Assembly: GCA_910577175.1 (NCBI GenBank)
Contig: CAJTLU010000007.1
Coordinates: 62,001-126,000, forward strand
Reading direction: 5' to 3'
Source of the DNA: an uncultured Lachnospiraceae bacterium
Lineage (GTDB): Bacteria > Bacillota > Clostridia > Lachnospirales > Lachnospiraceae
DNA: 64,000 nucleotides
Made by a program: the position numbers and the translations under genes. Positions 34,714-43,712 of the stretch are shown here, in pieces. The notes beneath the pieces are model-generated. The model did no database searches. It was not told where the DNA came from and saw only the letters and a list, made by a program, of their open reading frames with translations. The number at the start of each line of letters is the position of its first letter. Positions within the stretch are counted from its first letter, which is position 1.

Positions 34714-35799
34714 TTATAGAATTGCCTGAACGGCTGTCCAAATCTCTTCGTCGGATACCTCAGAATCAAGAAACGCATTGCCAATGGCATCCAAAAGAAC
34801 AAATTTAATTCTGGAACCATCCGCTTTTTTGTCCCGGTGACATACGGAAAGAAACTCGTCCCTTTCCGGTGCCGGAACCTTTGTCTGCATTCCGTAAGCA
34901 GTCAGTAAATCCCGTATCTTACGGGAATCCTCTGCCGAAAGCGTTCCTCGCAGCACGGAAATCTCCGCCGCGGCAAGCATGCCCGCAGAAACACATTCTC
35001 CGTGTAGCAGGGAAAAATCAGACAGCTTTTCCACTGCATGACCGACAGTATGTCCGAAGTTCAGCAAAGCACGCTCTCCCTTCTCCTTTGGGTCACGCTC
35101 TACCACTGCCTTTTTAATACAGAGACTCTGGTAAATCATGGAACAAAGCAGCTCTTCATTTTTTCCAAGGATTTCCTCCCTGTTTTCTTTTAAAAATGTA
35201 TAATAGCCTGCATCACGGATAAACGCATGCTTTACCACTTCTCCCATTCCTGCCAGGAACTCGCGCGGCGGCAGTGTCTTTAATGCGTTTACATTGATAT
35301 AGACCGCAGACGGCTGATAAAATGCACCAACCATATTTTTATATGCCTTAAAATCGACGCCGGTCTTTCCGCCGATAGAGGAATCGACCATGGAAAGAAG
35401 AGAGGTCGGGATACCGATAAAGCGGATGCCGCGTAAATAGGTAGCAGCTGCGAACCCGGTCAAATCCCCGGTTACACCTCCGCCAAGCGCCAATAAGACA
35501 TCATTCCGGTCAAACGAATGAGCAATCAGAAAATCGTAAAGCTGCTCCACCGTGGAAAGGTTTTTGGAGGCTTCCCCTGCAGGAAAAGAAAAGGAAACAA
35601 CAGAAAATCCTGCTTTTTCCAAAATACCGCCCACCTCATTGCCATAAAGTGCGCCTACTATGGAATCACTGACAAGGCAGAGCTTTCTTTCTGAAACATC
35701 AAGCGAATGCAAAAGCGGTACAAGGCCGTCAAAAGTCTCTTCTAATAAAATCCGGTAAAGCGGTGCATTCCCCGCATCATGTACAATGAGCTCCTTCAT
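34714..35799 (-). CDS. aroB: 3-dehydroquinate synthase
   Basis: A 361-residue NAD- and metal-dependent enzyme that converts DAHP to 3-dehydroquinate, the second step of the shikimate pathway. The NAD site GGGVTGDLTGFAAATYLRGI (about 105-124), the metal ligands (GEVVKHAFIRD and FGHTVGHAVE) and IPTSLLSMVDSSIGGKTGVD are all present. It is placed between divIVA and lspA with 14- and 18-bp gaps, so it is probably co-transcribed with the division genes. No other aro gene is nearby. Confidence 0.97.
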   Translation of the reverse strand: MKELIVHDAGNAPLYRILLEETFDGLVPLLHSLDVSERKLCLVSDSIVGALYGNEVGGILEKAGFSVVSFSFPAGEASKNLSTVEQLYDFLIAHSFDRNDVLLALGGGVTGDLTGFAAATYLRGIRFIGIPTSLLSMVDSSIGGKTGVDFKAYKNMVGAFYQPSAVYINVNALKTLPPREFLAGMGEVVKHAFIRDAGYYTFLKENREEILGKNEELLCSMIYQSLCIKKAVVERDPKEKGERALLNFGHTVGHAVEKLSDFSLLHGECVSAGMLAAAEISVLRGTLSAEDSRKIRDLLTAYGMQTKVPAPERDEFLSVCHRDKKADGSRIKFVLLDAIGNAFLDSEVSDEEIWTAVQAIL

Positions 35800-35813
35800 G
35801 TAAAATCCTCCGG

Positions 35814-36413
35814 TTACTCTTCCAAATTTATAATTTCAATATCCTCATCCTCTAATGAATTCAGCGGGTTTTCTTTCATCTTCTCTGCACTGGTATCATG
35901 GTAGACGCCAGCCGGTATCTCGACAGAGTCGGTAGAAGCTTCAAACATAGAAAGCTCCTCCAGCCGGATAGAAAAGCTCTGGCTGTCCAAAAGCTCGGCC
36001 TGTGCCGCTGCGAGGCTTTTAAACTTTGCCTTATACATGTCGTACTGGCGGACCAGCTCGGTTGCCTGTCTGCGGATTTGCTCAAGTTCCCTTCTGGCAT
36101 CCTGTAAAATGACGTTTGCCTTTGAAACGGCCTCCTGCTCGATTACCTGGGCGTTTTTAACGGCATTCCCTTTTGTCTCCTCAGCAGTACGTTCAGCCAG
36201 CACCAGTGCTTTCTGCAGTGTCTTTTCAATCGTTTTATAATACTGCAGTCCTTCATTTAACACATTAATGCGGTCCTTCATTTCCATTTTTTCGCGGTAG
36301 AGTTCCTCGTAATTCTCAAGAATCTGCTGCATGAAATTGTCAACGTCCTTTTTGTCATAGCCAAAACTTCCTGACTTAAATGCTTTATTTTGAATTTCAA
36401 CCGGTGTAATCAT
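35814..36413 (-). CDS. divIVA: DivIVA-family cell division protein
   Basis: A 199-residue coiled-coil protein that recognises curved membrane at poles and septa. The N-terminal lipid-binding signature MITPVEIQNKAFKSGSFGYD and KDVDNFMQQILENYEELY is clear; residues about 30-150 are a long coiled coil with heptad-spaced hydrophobics, followed by an acidic tail (LEDEDIEIINLEE). It lies directly after ylmH as in many Firmicutes. Confidence 0.95.
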   Translation of the reverse strand: MITPVEIQNKAFKSGSFGYDKKDVDNFMQQILENYEELYREKMEMKDRINVLNEGLQYYKTIEKTLQKALVLAERTAEETKGNAVKNAQVIEQEAVSKANVILQDARRELEQIRRQATELVRQYDMYKAKFKSLAAAQAELLDSQSFSIRLEELSMFEASTDSVEIPAGVYHDTSAEKMKENPLNSLEDEDIEIINLEE

Positions 36414-36427
36414 ACTTATTCCTTTCT

Positions 36428-37180
36428 CTATTGGTACCGTTCCAACGCAATCTGGATGCGTCCCTTCTTTGTCAGTCCGCCGATTTCCTTTAACCGTGCC
36501 TTGCCAGTGCCGCGCAACGAAATTACATCGCCCTCTTTTACTGTTGCAGAGGGAGAGGTAGTCTCACGTCCGTTAATAAATACCTTGCCACTGGAAATGG
36601 CCGAGGCACTGGTGCCTCTTGCTATGCCGAACGCGGCTGCTACGACTGCATCGATGCGGTTTGCTGCAACCGTTTTTGTTACGAGCCGGAATTCCCGCTC
36701 AAATTCCTCTGCCTCTGCCGTAGAAATCCGGCAGATAACGCCGGTATGACGAACCTGTATCAGATGTTCAGACAAAAAGGGAGCAATCCGTTCTGCACAG
36801 AGCAGATACGCTTCCTTTTCCTTCAGATAAATATCTCCGATGACAGAGCGCTCTAATCCGAGTCCGAGTACGCTTCCAAGCACATCACGATGGGTCAGTT
36901 CTTCAGCAAACCGGATACTTTTTGGCGTAATCCGCATCCCGCAGACCGGAAACAGTTCCGGCGTAATTTCTACGGTATCCGGCGCAACGCACAGCATCTG
37001 GCGTTCTGAACCTGTAAAACCGCCGTAAAACAGATGGTTTGTACCGCTTAACACAGACCGTGCAGTCTCTGCCTCGCTAAGCGTCAGAAAATCTGTAAAC
37101 TCGGCGGTATACATAAACTCTGCCCGCTTTTTCAGCTCGGCAATCCTCTTTTTTAACAAAAGCTCCTCCATGCCTGCCAC
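36428..37180 (-). CDS. ylmH: YlmH-family S4-domain RNA-binding protein
   Basis: A 250-residue protein whose C-terminal S4 domain (about 180-245; NRIDAVVAAAFGIARGTSAS, GKVFINGRETTSPSATVKEG) binds structured RNA. YlmH homologues are linked to division and to ribosome rescue of stalled chains in Bacillus. The N-terminal part (about 60-170) is the YlmH-specific domain with FYGGFTGSERQML. The gene begins 2 bp after sepF ends. Confidence 0.93.
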   Translation of the reverse strand: MAGMEELLLKKRIAELKKRAEFMYTAEFTDFLTLSEAETARSVLSGTNHLFYGGFTGSERQMLCVAPDTVEITPELFPVCGMRITPKSIRFAEELTHRDVLGSVLGLGLERSVIGDIYLKEKEAYLLCAERIAPFLSEHLIQVRHTGVICRISTAEAEEFEREFRLVTKTVAANRIDAVVAAAFGIARGTSASAISSGKVFINGRETTSPSATVKEGDVISLRGTGKARLKEIGGLTKKGRIQIALERYQ

Positions 37181-37182
37181 AC

Positions 37183-37809
37183 TTACTGGTTTAATGTAGG
37201 CACTTCAAACCCGTTTTGCTCTACATAAGAGAGGTAATCTCCCGAGATGTCGACACTCTCCGGCGAAATAATAAAAATCAGGTTGGAAATCTGATGAATC
37301 TTTCCGTTCAGGGAATATACGGCGCCGGAAATGAAATCCATAATACGCTGTGCCAAAGCCAAATCAAGTCCCTCTAAATTTACTACCGTAGCGCGCTCGT
37401 TTACCAGCATATCACAGATGTCCTGCGAATCGTCAAAACGGGTCGGCTTCATAATGCTGACCTCTAACATTCTGGATGCCGAAACAGAACGAAGCGGGAC
37501 GACGCGACTGGATGTCTGGATACGTTCCGCACGCTGTGGGCGCTCCTTTCTGCTTTCAGAATAATCGTAATCAAACTTTTCATCTTCGGTCTTCTGTGGC
37601 TTTCCTGCTTTTACCGGAGCAGCGGCAAGCCTTGTCTGTTCCCTGCGGAGTACCTGTGGCTCTTCTACAGCTGCTGTCTGATTGAGACGCTCTGCTTTCT
37701 TTTTCTCTCTGCGTACAGGCGCTTCCGAGTCAAAATCGTCAAAATCGTCGAAATCGTCCTCGTCCGTCACATTCATTTTATTCAGAATACGTTCTAAAAA
37801 GTTACCCAT
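37183..37809 (-). CDS. sepF: cell division protein SepF
   Basis: A 208-residue FtsZ-membrane tether. The short amphipathic N-terminus (MGNFLERILNKMNVTD), an acidic and basic low-complexity linker (about 18-110), and the C-terminal SepF fold (about 112-200; MKPTRFDDSQDICDMLVNER, VVNLEGLDLALAQRIMDFIS, IFIISPESVDISGD) are all seen. SepF assembles rings that align FtsZ. Part of the yggS-sepF-ylmH-divIVA series. Confidence 0.95.
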   Translation of the reverse strand: MGNFLERILNKMNVTDEDDFDDFDDFDSEAPVRREKKKAERLNQTAAVEEPQVLRREQTRLAAAPVKAGKPQKTEDEKFDYDYSESRKERPQRAERIQTSSRVVPLRSVSASRMLEVSIMKPTRFDDSQDICDMLVNERATVVNLEGLDLALAQRIMDFISGAVYSLNGKIHQISNLIFIISPESVDISGDYLSYVEQNGFEVPTLNQ

Positions 37810-37823
37810 ACAACTATCTCCTT

Positions 37824-38546
37824 TTATTCCTTTGATGGATAAACGCGATGGCCGAAAATACCGGTGCCGACGCGGACTAAGGTTGCCCCCTCTTCCACTG
37901 CAATCTCATAGTCCCCGGTCATGCCCATAGACAAGTTATCCATATATACATTATCAATGTTTTTGGAATTGATGTCAACCACTAATTGTTTCATTTTTCG
38001 AAAATACGGGCGGTTTTCTTCCGGAACCGTGGTATAGGGCGCAACGGTCATCAGGCCCCGGAGCTTCAGATGAGGAAGCAGGGCTGTCTTTCTTACAAGA
38101 CCTTCTAACTCCTCCGGTACAATTCCGTGTTTGGAAGTCTCTCCCGCAATATTGATTTCCAGTAAAATATTGGAAACAACGCCGCGTTTTTTAGATTCCT
38201 CCTCGATAGCCTCCGCAAGATGAAGCGAATCCACGGAATGAATCAGCACCGTTTTTCCAACGACATATTTTAATTTGTTTGTCTGTAGTGCGCCAATCAT
38301 ATGCCAGCGGAGCGGTTCAGTTATCTCCGCCTGTTTGTCCCTGAGCTCCTGCGGCCGATTCTCTCCAAATTCGGAAAGTCCGCATGCCATTGCCTCCCTG
38401 ACTGCCGTAACCGGCATTGTTTTGCTGACGGCGATTAATGTTATCTCCTCCGGATTTCTTCCGGCACGTTTACAGGCGGCAAGGATATTCTCCCGCACTC
38501 TGGAAACGGCTTCTTTCATACTGCCTGCATCACATGATTCCTGCAT
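37824..38546 (-). CDS. yggS: YggS-family PLP-homeostasis protein
   Basis: A 240-residue pyridoxal-phosphate-binding TIM-barrel protein without known catalytic turnover, involved in PLP and amino-acid homeostasis. The PLP lysine lies in ITLIAVSKTMPVTAV (about 39), with FGENRPQELRDK and MIGALQTNKLKYVV typical. ATG 38546 follows AAGGAG at 9 bp. Immediately upstream of sepF, the standard Firmicute order. Confidence 0.95.
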   Translation of the reverse strand: MQESCDAGSMKEAVSRVRENILAACKRAGRNPEEITLIAVSKTMPVTAVREAMACGLSEFGENRPQELRDKQAEITEPLRWHMIGALQTNKLKYVVGKTVLIHSVDSLHLAEAIEEESKKRGVVSNILLEINIAGETSKHGIVPEELEGLVRKTALLPHLKLRGLMTVAPYTTVPEENRPYFRKMKQLVVDINSKNIDNVYMDNLSMGMTGDYEIAVEEGATLVRVGTGIFGHRVYPSKE

Positions 38547-38550
38547 CCTG

Positions 38551-39954
38551 TTATTCTCCTTCTATCATAATCATGTCTTTTGTAACTGCGGAAACATCCA
38601 GTACAATGTGGTCGTAAAGCGACACGCCTCCAGCAAGACCGGAACGCACTAAGATATAGTCCTCTACGTCAGTAATACGTTCAATTCGCCGGAACACGGC
38701 ATAGCCCCGGTTCATATTGTAAACCCCTTCCAGAGTTGTTAAGAAGGAGTGCATCATTGCCCGCTCAGGCTCCGCATCCGCTCCTGCGGAATTAAGATAC
38801 AGACCGGAGTCAAACACTTCCGAAGCAACATAATAATAGCCATTTTCAACAAACAGAGGATGGATTACCTGATAATCCGGCTTTACCTCCCCCGATGCCT
38901 CGTCAAAGCGTTCAATCATAATGCCGGTGCTGTTTTCATTTCCCAGGCCGCCTGCCGTTACAAAACGCTCGGGTATCTGGTAAACTTCCTTTTCCACTAT
39001 AGAGGTACTTGGTATTTTTAATCCCTTTTCTACATGAAATTCAAGCGTAATATCCAAAAAACGTTCTTTCAGGTAGTCTGTTCCGTAACGGTCCATCTCC
39101 ACAAGCAGATACGGTTCGCCGTTTAACGTCAAAAGCTCATATGGCTTCTCGTAAACAGTAGAATCTCCCGGAATACGGAAAGTTACGGTATCCTCTCCCC
39201 GCAGCTGTTTCAGGCTGTCCTCGTCCGGCTTTATGACAAGCTGCCAGGTATCTTCCGTTACCAGCTTATAGGCAAAGCTGCCGATAGTAGAAAGTCCGGA
39301 CGGTCTGCTCTGTTCCGGAACGGTCTGGTTTTCCTTGGAAAACTCTTCACCGGTCAGCTGTTCCTTTGTATATCCGTCATAAATATCAGAAAAATAGGTG
39401 ACGGAGCCGCTTTGTGGTGCAAAGACTGTTACGAGGTCACCTGTTGTCTCTGCCGATGCTACATCCAGTCTGGAAATATCACGGTAGCGTAGATAATCGG
39501 AAAGGAAATCTTCTTTGAACAGGTAGATTTCAGAAAATGCCGAATCGGTATAATCCACAAAAAAAGTGCGTACATCGCTTTTTAAGCGTTCGATATCATT
39601 GACCGAAAGCAGGGAGTTCTCCTCATTTTTCTTTATCAGGTTCTGCAGCGAGGACGAATCGTTTAAGGAATACACTTTTGTCCCTTTGGCAATCCTTGCC
39701 CCTTCCCGGTAGTAATAGTTTAAGTAGCCCGCCTGCTCCGTGCGGTAAGCGGTTTCCGTGCGGAGAATCATCGCTACCGCCTGTACTTCGCTGCCGGAGT
39801 TTCCTTCCTGTACCTTATACAGCGAAAGATGCGGTATTGTAAAATAGCGGTAAATATTGATAATCAGCAGAACCAGCACGGCAAACGCAACAATAAGGCC
39901 GATGTTGACCTCCCGCCTTGTGCGGAATTTTACGATTTTTTTATCTTTCGCCAC
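38551..39954 (-). CDS. HlyD-like membrane-anchored protein in the division cluster
   Basis: A 467-residue protein with one N-terminal membrane anchor (about 20-40) and a large extracytoplasmic part. Segments such as ILRTETAYRTEQAGYLNYYY and EGARIAKGTKVYSL resemble the lipoyl/barrel-sandwich hybrid of HlyD-type adaptors, followed by a helical hairpin (about 105-165) and beta-rich C-terminus. No ABC transporter or outer membrane partner is encoded nearby. Its place between dacF and yggS-sepF suggests an envelope or division role rather than efflux (inference). Confidence 0.75.
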   Translation of the reverse strand: MAKDKKIVKFRTRREVNIGLIVAFAVLVLLIINIYRYFTIPHLSLYKVQEGNSGSEVQAVAMILRTETAYRTEQAGYLNYYYREGARIAKGTKVYSLNDSSSLQNLIKKNEENSLLSVNDIERLKSDVRTFFVDYTDSAFSEIYLFKEDFLSDYLRYRDISRLDVASAETTGDLVTVFAPQSGSVTYFSDIYDGYTKEQLTGEEFSKENQTVPEQSRPSGLSTIGSFAYKLVTEDTWQLVIKPDEDSLKQLRGEDTVTFRIPGDSTVYEKPYELLTLNGEPYLLVEMDRYGTDYLKERFLDITLEFHVEKGLKIPSTSIVEKEVYQIPERFVTAGGLGNENSTGIMIERFDEASGEVKPDYQVIHPLFVENGYYYVASEVFDSGLYLNSAGADAEPERAMMHSFLTTLEGVYNMNRGYAVFRRIERITDVEDYILVRSGLAGGVSLYDHIVLDVSAVTKDMIMIEGE

Positions 39955-39987
39955 GGCAGCAGATCACCTCTTTTCCCTTGTTTCATT

Positions 39988-40989
39988 TTATTTGTCAGTC
40001 TGTATGGTTACGGACTCCATCAGCTCCGATAATTTCCCATAAAGGTTATCATAGGACGACGCCCGGAATACCTCTACAATATAAGGAGTGCCGTTCTGGT
40101 CTTTAAAATAAATAATGTTGCAGAAACCTGCCAACGGTGTGGTTCCTGTCTTTCCACCAATCAGCTCAATTCCTTTCGGAAGCGGATAGGTGTTATTTTG
40201 AAAGTGACTGGTATTATACCATGTAGTCTCTTTTTGATTTCCTTTGGCGTCCTTATAAACAATTGTACAGGACGACATGGAAATTGTTGAAACAAATTCC
40301 GGATACGAAAGCAGTTCATTAAAAATCAGATAAATATCGTATGCCGTCGTATACTGCTCCATATCGTCCAGCCCGTGCGGATTGACAAAATGAGTATCCA
40401 CCGCGCCAAGACGCCCAGCCTCCTCGTTCATCAGCTCGATAAAGCTTTCTACAGAACCGGCAACATGCTCTGCAAGGGCTATTGCCGCATCATTCCCACT
40501 GAAAACAAGCATTGCGGAAAGCAAGTCTCGTACGGTTGTCTTATCTCCCTCTGAAAAACCAAACAGCGTAGCTCCTTCTACGCCAAGATGGGAAGCGCTG
40601 TAGCTTATGGTTACCGGCTCGTCCAAATTGCATCTTTTATAGGTAAGCAGCGCTGTCATAAGCTTTGTTGTGCTTGCAGGAAAAATCTTTTCCTGAATAC
40701 AGTATTCCTCTAATACCTTATTTTCCGCTACATTATACAGTCCGTAAGCGCCGTAATCTTTGGGAAGTGCTTGTCCTGCATCCTTAACGGAAGGAATGCA
40801 GACTTCGGCAGCACGTCCCCGCAGAAAATCCGTATTCCTGCTAATTTTTGAATTGGCAGGCTCCGGTAAATCTGCTCCGGCAAAGGCGAAAGGAAGGAAC
40901 GTTGACTCTGCCTGCTGTTTGTTGCAGCCGGTGCAAAAAAGAGCAAAAAGCAAAAGTATGGTTCCAGCAATCCTTTTCCTACGTTTCAT
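39988..40989 (-). CDS. D-alanyl-D-alanine carboxypeptidase (DacF/PBP5-like), lipoprotein
   Basis: A 333-residue penicillin-binding protein that trims the terminal D-Ala of stem peptides. Catalytic motifs: SxxK in PASTTKLMTALL (about 98), SxN in LVFSGNDAAIALAEH, and KTG in ELIGGKTGTTPLAGF. The start at ATG 40989 gives a lipoprotein signal (MKRRKRIAGTILLLFALFC; lipobox FCTGC), so it is probably lipid-anchored rather than held by a C-terminal helix. The open frame extends upstream to 41022 but GGAGTGAGTGGA precedes the chosen ATG. Confidence 0.93.
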   Translation of the reverse strand: MKRRKRIAGTILLLFALFCTGCNKQQAESTFLPFAFAGADLPEPANSKISRNTDFLRGRAAEVCIPSVKDAGQALPKDYGAYGLYNVAENKVLEEYCIQEKIFPASTTKLMTALLTYKRCNLDEPVTISYSASHLGVEGATLFGFSEGDKTTVRDLLSAMLVFSGNDAAIALAEHVAGSVESFIELMNEEAGRLGAVDTHFVNPHGLDDMEQYTTAYDIYLIFNELLSYPEFVSTISMSSCTIVYKDAKGNQKETTWYNTSHFQNNTYPLPKGIELIGGKTGTTPLAGFCNIIYFKDQNGTPYIVEVFRASSYDNLYGKLSELMESVTIQTDK

Positions 40990-41022
40990 TCCACTCACTC
41001 CATCTATAAATGTTATAAACAA

Positions 41023-41421
41023 TCAATTTTTGTAAAGCTCGCGCCAGTCAAGGTCTCCGCGCTCCAGTCCCTTTACAAGCAGCTCCGCTGTGGCAAGGTT
41101 GGTTGCCAACGGAATGTTATGCGTATCACATAAAATTACTACATTATTGACATCCGGTTCATGTGACTTCGGAGTCAGCGGATCCCGCAGAAAAATCACC
41201 ATATCGATTTCATTGTGTTCAATCTGCGCCCCGAGCTGCTGCTCTCCTCCAAGGTGTCCGGCAAGGTATTTATGAACAGAAAGGTTTGCAGCTTCTTCCA
41301 CAAGCCGCCCGGTCGTGCCGGTTGCATATAAGGTGTGGTGGCTGAGAATGCCTTTATACGCAATACAGAAATTCTGCATCAGTTTCTTTTTTGCATCATG
41401 TGCAATCAACCCGATATTCAT
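41023..41421 (-). CDS. mgsA: methylglyoxal synthase
   Basis: A 132-residue enzyme converting dihydroxyacetone phosphate to methylglyoxal and phosphate, a glycolytic overflow bypass. Diagnostic segments: IGLIAHDAKKKLM, YATGTTGRLVEEA, GHLGGEQQLGAQI, and FLRDPLTPKSHEPDV. Its ATG overlaps the end of rodA by 4 bp (ATGA), so it is coupled to cell-shape genes, an arrangement repeated in Clostridia. Confidence 0.96.
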   Translation of the reverse strand: MNIGLIAHDAKKKLMQNFCIAYKGILSHHTLYATGTTGRLVEEAANLSVHKYLAGHLGGEQQLGAQIEHNEIDMVIFLRDPLTPKSHEPDVNNVVILCDTHNIPLATNLATAELLVKGLERGDLDWRELYKN

Positions 41422-42608
41422 AATTCTCCTTTCTTCGGAGTTGTAGCAAATTCAAGATCAATCTGCCCCCGCGGTTTCTTTTTTACTATCCCGATATTTA
41501 GTACAATGCCGATGCCAATCATATTACACATCAGCGAGCTCAGACCGTAGCTGACAAACGGAAGCGGTATTCCGGTATTCGGCAAAAGCATCGTAACAAC
41601 ACCGATATTAACAAAAGCCTGAAAGATATAAGTCGTTCCAATTCCCAGCGCAAGCAGCCGTCCAAGATAGTCTGGCGCTTTTTTTGCCGTTAAAAAGCAC
41701 TGGAACGAAAGCAGCAAAATAAGAATAATAATCAGGCAGGAGCCCAAAAAACCGAATGCCTCTGCCATTCCGGAAAAAATAAAATCACTTTCCACTACGG
41801 GAATATTCTTTGCCCCGAGCGCTTCTTCCCCGGAAAACAGCTTGCCGGTAAGCCCTCCGGAGGCAATAGCCGTCACGGAATTTTCCTGCTGGTACATCTC
41901 ATCTGCATAAACTTCCGGATGCAGAATCGACAGGACTCTTGACTGCTGCTTCTTTGAGAGCAGCACCTGGAAATCCTGCTGGATGTACCAGAACAACCCC
42001 GCCGCGACCGGGATTGCCCCGGCGACAATCGGCAGAAGCAGCTTATAGGTAAGCTCCGAAGCAAAAATAACGACAACAAGGCTGACGCAGATTACGATAG
42101 TCGTAGATAAATCCGGCTGTAAAAATACCATGCCGACCGTAGGGGCAAGCATAATGACCGCCAGGAGCAGCACATAGCCCTGTTTTATTTTATACATCAA
42201 CCGGTCAAATAGTGTCGCAAGACAAATTACCAGAACAATTTTCGTAAGCTCCGATACTTGGAACTCAAAGCGTGGATTCGTCCCGTTCGGAATGCCGATC
42301 CAGCGGGTCGCACCGCCGCGGGTAACCTGCAGAAACCCGACATATTTTACCGCAAACAGCAGCGCAAAATTTACCAGATACATTAACGCTGCAAATTTAC
42401 AGACAAAGTGATAATCGAACATCGATACGAACACTGCCAGCAAAATTCCGGCAATCAGTCCTTTGGCCTGTCTTGGAACCATGTCAATCTCTTCTTCACC
42501 CTGCACTTTTGCAAGCACATAAATGCCGGCAACGCAGAGCGTGACAATAATCAGTAAAATTGACCAGCGGTACTTTTTTAAATCGTACCGTTCCCATAGC
42601 TTAAACAT
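41418..42608 (-). CDS. rodA: FtsW/RodA/SpoVE-family lipid II glycosyltransferase (RodA)
   Basis: A 396-residue polytopic SEDS glycosyltransferase that polymerises lipid II with a class B PBP. About ten hydrophobic segments are seen. Family signatures: GATRWIGIPNGTNPRFEFQV, FLQPDLSTTIVI and NTGIPLPFVSYGLSSL. Position beside mreBCD, PBP2 and minCDE favours RodA over FtsW/SpoVE. It follows minE by 12 bp. Confidence 0.93.
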   Translation of the reverse strand: MFKLWERYDLKKYRWSILLIIVTLCVAGIYVLAKVQGEEEIDMVPRQAKGLIAGILLAVFVSMFDYHFVCKFAALMYLVNFALLFAVKYVGFLQVTRGGATRWIGIPNGTNPRFEFQVSELTKIVLVICLATLFDRLMYKIKQGYVLLLAVIMLAPTVGMVFLQPDLSTTIVICVSLVVVIFASELTYKLLLPIVAGAIPVAAGLFWYIQQDFQVLLSKKQQSRVLSILHPEVYADEMYQQENSVTAIASGGLTGKLFSGEEALGAKNIPVVESDFIFSGMAEAFGFLGSCLIIILILLLSFQCFLTAKKAPDYLGRLLALGIGTTYIFQAFVNIGVVTMLLPNTGIPLPFVSYGLSSLMCNMIGIGIVLNIGIVKKKPRGQIDLEFATTPKKGEL

Positions 42609-42620
42609 GAAACACCTTCT

Positions 42621-42896
42621 TTAACTCTTTGAACGCATATCCTTAATCGGAATATTGGCGAAAATGGCGGGAACCGTACCGTTATCCGCATCCGACTGTG
42701 TCTGTTTAATCTGGATATCCAGCCCCTGCATATCAATTTCAATATACTTTGAAATTACTGCAATGATATCATTCTTCATCTGTTCCATAATCTCCGGAGA
42801 GCAACCGGCACGGTCCGATACCAGCACCAGTTTCAGGCGGTCCTTTGCAACAGACCCCGACGTTTTACTTTTACCAAAAAAATCAAATAAACTCAT
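42621..42896 (-). CDS. minE: cell division topological specificity factor MinE
   Basis: A 91-residue MinE. N-terminal membrane/MinD-binding segment MSLFDFFGKSKTSG, then KDRLKLVLVSDRAGCSPEIM, EQMKNDIIAVISKYIEID and a beta strand of the dimerisation domain. MinE stimulates MinD ATPase and drives pole-to-pole oscillation. Its presence together with DivIVA is common in Clostridia but differs from Bacillus. Confidence 0.95.
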   Translation of the reverse strand: MSLFDFFGKSKTSGSVAKDRLKLVLVSDRAGCSPEIMEQMKNDIIAVISKYIEIDMQGLDIQIKQTQSDADNGTVPAIFANIPIKDMRSKS

Positions 42897-42909
42897 GTTT
42901 TACCCTCCG

Positions 42910-43692
42910 TTAATTCTTCCTGAAAAGACGACTGAACAGGCCTCCCTTACCATCTAGCTCAAGGAATGCAACTTCTTCACCGCCTACGCGTCTGCAAATG
43001 TTCATATATGCCTTTCCGGCAAGTGTGTTGTTTCCTACGAGCGGTGTTCCCTGATTAGTAGAAATCACAATATTTTCGTCGTCCGGAACCACCCCGATTA
43101 ACGGAATTGCAAGAATCTCAACAACATCATCACTTGACATCATATCCCCGCGTTTTACCATATCCATACGCAGACGGTTAACAATCAGGTGAATCTGCTT
43201 AATCTCGTTTGCCTCTAACAGCCCGATAATGCGGTCGGCGTCGCGTACTGCGGAAACCTCAGGGGTCGTTACGACAAGCGCACGGTCGGCTCCGGCAATG
43301 GCATTATGGAAGCCCTGTTCGATGCCTGCCGGGCAGTCAATAATAACATAGTCAAACTCTTCTTTTAACTGGTCGGTCAGCTTTTTCATCTGCTCTGGTG
43401 TAACTGCGGTCTTATCCCGTGTCTGAGCGGAGGGAAGAAGATAAAAATTATTATATCCCTTTACTTTAATAAACGCCTGATTGATCTTACAGGTTCCTTC
43501 GATTACGTCAACCAGATTGTAAACAATCCGGTTTTCCAGTCCCATAACAACATCCAGATTTCTAAGCCCGATATCTGTATCAATCAGTACGACCTTCTTC
43601 TCTAATTTTGCAAGACCGGTGCCGACATTTGCTGTTGTAGTGGTTTTGCCGACACCGCCCTTCCCTGATGTTACTACAATTACTTCGCCCAT
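42910..43692 (-). CDS. minD: septum site-determining ATPase MinD
   Basis: A 260-residue deviant-Walker ATPase. GKGGVGKTTTTANVGTGLA (P-loop), VVLIDTDIGLRNLDVVMGLE and YVIIDCPAGIEQGF are intact. The C-terminus ends in an amphipathic basic/hydrophobic helix (KGGLFSRLFRKN), the membrane-targeting sequence. It recruits MinC and is displaced by MinE. Confidence 0.97.
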   Translation of the reverse strand: MGEVIVVTSGKGGVGKTTTTANVGTGLAKLEKKVVLIDTDIGLRNLDVVMGLENRIVYNLVDVIEGTCKINQAFIKVKGYNNFYLLPSAQTRDKTAVTPEQMKKLTDQLKEEFDYVIIDCPAGIEQGFHNAIAGADRALVVTTPEVSAVRDADRIIGLLEANEIKQIHLIVNRLRMDMVKRGDMMSSDDVVEILAIPLIGVVPDDENIVISTNQGTPLVGNNTLAGKAYMNICRRVGGEEVAFLELDGKGGLFSRLFRKN

Positions 43693-43712
43693 TCGTTCAT
43701 ATCCTCCGATTT

